Positions 14,772 to 17,199 of a DNA stretch of 17,199 nucleotides are shown piece after piece (position 1 is the first letter of the stretch; each line of letters opens with the position of its first letter). Both the position numbers and the translations under genes were made by a program. Under the pieces are notes generated by a model, which saw nothing but the letters and a program-made list of their open reading frames with translations, was not told where the DNA came from and searched no databases. Source of the DNA: Acidimicrobiaceae bacterium (GTDB taxonomy: Bacteria; Actinomycetota; Acidimicrobiia; Acidimicrobiales; RAAP-2); assembly GCA_030838245.1 (NCBI GenBank), contig JAUTXB010000057.1, positions 1 to 17,199 on the forward strand, read 5' to 3'.

Positions 14772-15332
14772 GTGCCGATCTGGCTGACGCCGGCTGAGTA
14801 CGTAACCCTCACCGCCGTCTGCGAGCACCTGATCCCCGCCGATGAGACTCCGGGGGCGACTGACGCCGGGGTGGCTGACTATGTCGACGGCCTTCTCGGC
14901 GCGTTCTCGTTCGACCCGCCGCGGATCTGGGCCGGGGGACCCTCGTCGGGTCGCCACGGTGGTCCCGCCGGCTTCACCCGCTTCCATCGGCTGACTGCGC
15001 TCGACGAACTGGCTTGGCGAACCCGGATCGAGGGATCGCAGGGCCGGGCCGAACGCGAGTTCAACGGGCCCGTGATCGGCTGGCAGGAGCTGTACCGGAC
15101 CGGGCTGGCGGCGCTGGGGGAGGACTTCTCCACCTGTGACCCGGGCCAACAGGACCTCCGCCTGCGGGCCAATGTTCGCTTTACCCGGCTGGTCTATGAG
15201 CACGCCTGCGAGGGCATGTACGGGGCGCCCGAGTACGGGGGGAATCGTGACGGTCTCGGGTGGGCGGGCATCGGATTCGCTGGTGACGTCGAGCCCCGAG
15301 GCTGGAGCGACGAAGAGGTATCGGCGCCATGA
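14772..15332 (+). CDS. Gluconate 2-dehydrogenase subunit 3-like protein
   Basis: This 186-residue protein matches the small 'subunit 3' family that partners GMC flavoproteins. The start has LTPAEYVTLTAVCEHLIPAD followed by GATDAGVADYVDGLL. The end has YGAPEYGGNRDGLGWAGIGF and PRGW, which are the most conserved parts of the family. In gluconate and glucose dehydrogenases this subunit helps fold, or carries to the periplasm, the flavin subunit and usually has a Tat signal. No signal peptide is visible here, so this pair is probably cytoplasmic. The GTG start has an excellent ribosome binding site (GAGGAGG, 14759-14765) 6 bases upstream. The stop overlaps the next start in ATGA, linking it tightly to the GMC oxidoreductase. 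Its gap from the dehydrogenase upstream is 33 bases. Confidence 0.85.
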   Translation: MPIWLTPAEYVTLTAVCEHLIPADETPGATDAGVADYVDGLLGAFSFDPPRIWAGGPSSGRHGGPAGFTRFHRLTALDELAWRTRIEGSQGRAEREFNGPVIGWQELYRTGLAALGEDFSTCDPGQQDLRLRANVRFTRLVYEHACEGMYGAPEYGGNRDGLGWAGIGFAGDVEPRGWSDEEVSAP

Positions 15333-16984
15333 CCGTCGATGCCGTCATCGTCGGGTCAGGGCCCGGAGGAGCCACGGTAGCCGACGTCCTGACCGCCGCC
15401 GGCTGGTCGGTGGTCATCTTCGAGAAAGGGCGGAACCATCTCATCGACCTCGATGACCCGACCCGGCTGGCCACCGACTTCTCCAATGACGAGCTCAAAT
15501 TCGTCTTCCGGCATTTTCTCGGACCCGATCCGTTTTTGGAGCCGCGTACGTTCCGCACCGGTACCGAGGACGGCCACCATTCCTTCGTCGGCGACGTGAA
15601 CTCGGTCCCCTCCACCGTTGGCGGCGGCGGCACCCACGCCGACGGCAAGGTGCCGCGGTTCCGAGAAGAAGACTTCGCCATGTTGTCTACCTATGGGCCC
15701 CAAGACGCGGCCTCGGTCGCCGACTGGCCGCTCACTTATGACGACCTCGAGCCCTTCTACGCTGATGTGGAGCGCGGCATCGGCGTGTCCGGTGAGGCAG
15801 GCGCCAATCCCTTTGCCGCCTGGCGATCGGGTCCGTACCCCATGCCTCCCGGACCGGCCATGTACGGCGCCACCCTGTCGACGACGGCCGCCGAGAAGCT
15901 CGGCTACCACCCCTACCCGGGCCCTGGGGCGACCAACTCGGAGCCCTATGGCGGACGGCCAGCCTGCAACAACTGCGGGTTCTGCTCGTTCTTCGGATGC
16001 CCGATCCACGCCAAGGGAGACCCGGTGGCCATGCTGCAACGGGCCCTGTTGACTGGGAACGCCGAGCTCCGGCCGGAGACGTTCGTCTCGCGCATCCGGA
16101 CCGACGGCACCCGGGCCACCGGGGTCGACTTCATCGGACCCGACGGGATAGAGCGCTCGCTCGACGCTCGACATGTGGTGGTGGCCGGCGGGGCGGTCGA
16201 GACGCCTCGGCTCCTCTTGCTCTCGGGCATGGACCATCCCCTCATCGGGCGGCACCTGATGGTCCACTTCCAGACGATCGTCGTCGGCGGGTTCGCCGAT
16301 ATCCGGTTCCACACCGAACGAGGGCGAGCCGTCACCCACGTCCATGACGACCCGATGATCCCCGATGACGCCTCCCGGGCGGCAGCCAGCCAGGCCGGGC
16401 TCCCCTGGATGCGAGGAGGCATGGTCGAGCACGGCGGACCGAGCCTTCCCATCTTGGAGGCGAAGCTCTACCGATGGGGACCGATCCACAAGGCCCACAT
16501 GCGCGCATCCCCTCTCCGTGATCGCCTGTGGGCCTTCACCATGCAGGGAGAGGACCTCCCGGTGACCACCAATCGCATCGATCTCGACCCGTCGGTCCGT
16601 GACGTCCGGGGGTTTCCCGCGGCGCGGTTCACCTACAAGCCCCATCAACACGAGCTGGTCGCCTCGGCCCACCACGGCCCTCGTCTGGCCGCCATCCTCG
16701 AGAGCCTGGGGGCAGAGTGGACGTCGACGGTCACCTCCCCGGGCACGGCTGACGGCCCGGGAGGGCGATCGATGCCCCATGTCCCGATGAGCCGCCACGT
16801 GATGGGAACGGTGCGGATGGGAGAGGACCCAGCCACTTCGGTAGTGGACGGCTACGGGCGGCTCCACGACCTTCCCAACGTCATCGTCGCCGACTCGTCC
16901 GTCTTCGTCACCTCCTCCGGCTACGGCCCGACGCTCACCTTGGCCGCCCTGGCCGCCCGAGCGGCCGCGGCGATGGTGGGCTGA
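15329..16984 (+). CDS. GMC-family FAD-dependent oxidoreductase (alcohol dehydrogenase-like)
   Basis: This 551-residue GMC flavoprotein is translationally coupled to subunit 3. The ADP-binding fold is VIVGSGPGGATVADVL (6-21) with Glu32 for the FAD ribose, followed by the GMC segment VGGGGTHADG. A cysteine cluster, CNNCGFCSFFGC (Cys213, 216, 219, 224), sits where related dehydrogenases bind an iron-sulfur cluster. The C-terminal domain has SRHVMGTVRMGEDP with the conserved active-site His490, and GRLHDLPNVIVADSSVF. The next motif, normally G-x-N-P-T, reads GYGPT (531-535), so Gly533 replaces the usual second active-site Asn. The protein should oxidise a primary or secondary alcohol to carbonyl, passing electrons to an acceptor. 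No cytochrome c subunit is in the window. There is no signal peptide. Substrate is unknown; a hydroxyl made by the operon's P450 is an attractive idea. Confidence 0.92.
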   Translation: MTVDAVIVGSGPGGATVADVLTAAGWSVVIFEKGRNHLIDLDDPTRLATDFSNDELKFVFRHFLGPDPFLEPRTFRTGTEDGHHSFVGDVNSVPSTVGGGGTHADGKVPRFREEDFAMLSTYGPQDAASVADWPLTYDDLEPFYADVERGIGVSGEAGANPFAAWRSGPYPMPPGPAMYGATLSTTAAEKLGYHPYPGPGATNSEPYGGRPACNNCGFCSFFGCPIHAKGDPVAMLQRALLTGNAELRPETFVSRIRTDGTRATGVDFIGPDGIERSLDARHVVVAGGAVETPRLLLLSGMDHPLIGRHLMVHFQTIVVGGFADIRFHTERGRAVTHVHDDPMIPDDASRAAASQAGLPWMRGGMVEHGGPSLPILEAKLYRWGPIHKAHMRASPLRDRLWAFTMQGEDLPVTTNRIDLDPSVRDVRGFPAARFTYKPHQHELVASAHHGPRLAAILESLGAEWTSTVTSPGTADGPGGRSMPHVPMSRHVMGTVRMGEDPATSVVDGYGRLHDLPNVIVADSSVFVTSSGYGPTLTLAALAARAAAAMVG

Positions 16985-17025
16985 GCCGTGAGTTCGAGGC
17001 GCGACGATCCGGGCGGCTGGGTAGC

Positions 17026-17199
17026 GTGTCTCCCGTGAGAGTCGATGGTCGCGTCGCGTTGATCACGGGAGCATCGTCGGGGATCGGTGCGGCTACCGCC
17101 CGGGTGCTGGCTGCTCGAGGGTTCACCGTCGGTATCGTCGCCCGGAGGGCTGACCGGCTGGCCGAGGTGCTCGAGGCGTGCCGCGTCGACATGCCCGAC
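17026..17199 (+). CDS. Short-chain dehydrogenase/reductase, N-terminal fragment (runs off right edge)
   Basis: The frame is open from GTG 17026 (or GTG 17035, three codons later) to the edge: 58 or 55 codons. It reads VDGRVALITGASSGIGAATA, then VLAARGFTVGIVARRADRL. This is a classical SDR Rossmann start with the cofactor loop TGASSGIG, and the Arg residues after the second strand (VARRADRL) suggest NADP(H) preference. Neither start has a clear ribosome binding site. The catalytic Ser-Tyr-Lys lies beyond the window. It follows the GMC gene by about 41 bases on the same strand and may belong to the same operon, oxidising or reducing a hydroxyl/keto group. Confidence 0.85.
   Translation, partial: MSPVRVDGRVALITGASSGIGAATARVLAARGFTVGIVARRADRLAEVLEACRVDMPD

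Noticed and set aside
15356..16867. Minus-strand open frame of about 500 codons opposite the GMC gene
   Set aside because: It lacks recognisable domains and ribosome binding site and lies entirely under a gene with clear GMC motifs.

Overview
The window is high-G+C bacterial DNA with dense, often overlapping genes, frequent GTG starts and long antisense shadow frames. Protein families (TetR regulators, a fused LivH-LivM permease, a P450 with a one-cluster ferredoxin, a double-length FadE-type acyl-CoA dehydrogenase) point to an actinomycete-type organism. An Acidimicrobiia-like lineage is my guess, not something the sequence proves. No RNA genes, insertion sequences, CRISPR arrays or phage genes were seen.

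Layout. (1) Bases 1-114, minus strand: the first 38 codons of an arylsulfatase, running off the left edge. It is head-to-head with (2) an ANL-family acyl-CoA synthetase (239-1852). (3) A branched-chain-amino-acid-type (HAAT) ABC importer follows: secreted binding protein (2074-3366), fused two-domain permease (3468-5531), and two ATPases (5528-6349, 6346-7131) joined by 4-base stop/start overlaps. (4) A TetR regulator (7254-7982) follows an unusual tandem repeat with embedded palindromes. (5) On the minus strand, a second TetR gene (10561-9938) and a copper/topaquinone amine oxidase (9915-8011) form a two-gene unit. It converges on the first TetR gene across a 28-base gap that holds a hairpin. 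(6) A 366-base divergent region carries a good sigma70-like promoter and a striking set of CATAC motifs every 20-21 bases. (7) A plus-strand operon runs from there: cytochrome P450, [3Fe-4S]-type ferredoxin, fused acyl-CoA dehydrogenase, gluconate-2-dehydrogenase subunit-3-like protein and GMC flavin oxidoreductase. (8) The start of a short-chain dehydrogenase is cut by the right edge.

The genes read as one catabolic neighbourhood. A small organic molecule would be imported by the ABC system and activated to its CoA thioester by the synthetase. It would then be hydroxylated by the P450/ferredoxin pair, alpha,beta-desaturated by the acyl-CoA dehydrogenase, and oxidised at an alcohol by the GMC/subunit-3 pair or the SDR. 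The arylsulfatase and amine oxidase suggest that sulfate-ester and primary-amine groups are also removed. The actual substrate cannot be read from sequence; a steroid-like, terpenoid or aryl/alkyl-amine compound would all fit. The most interesting regulatory signals are the phased CATAC array at the P450 promoter and the duplicated palindrome before the first TetR gene.
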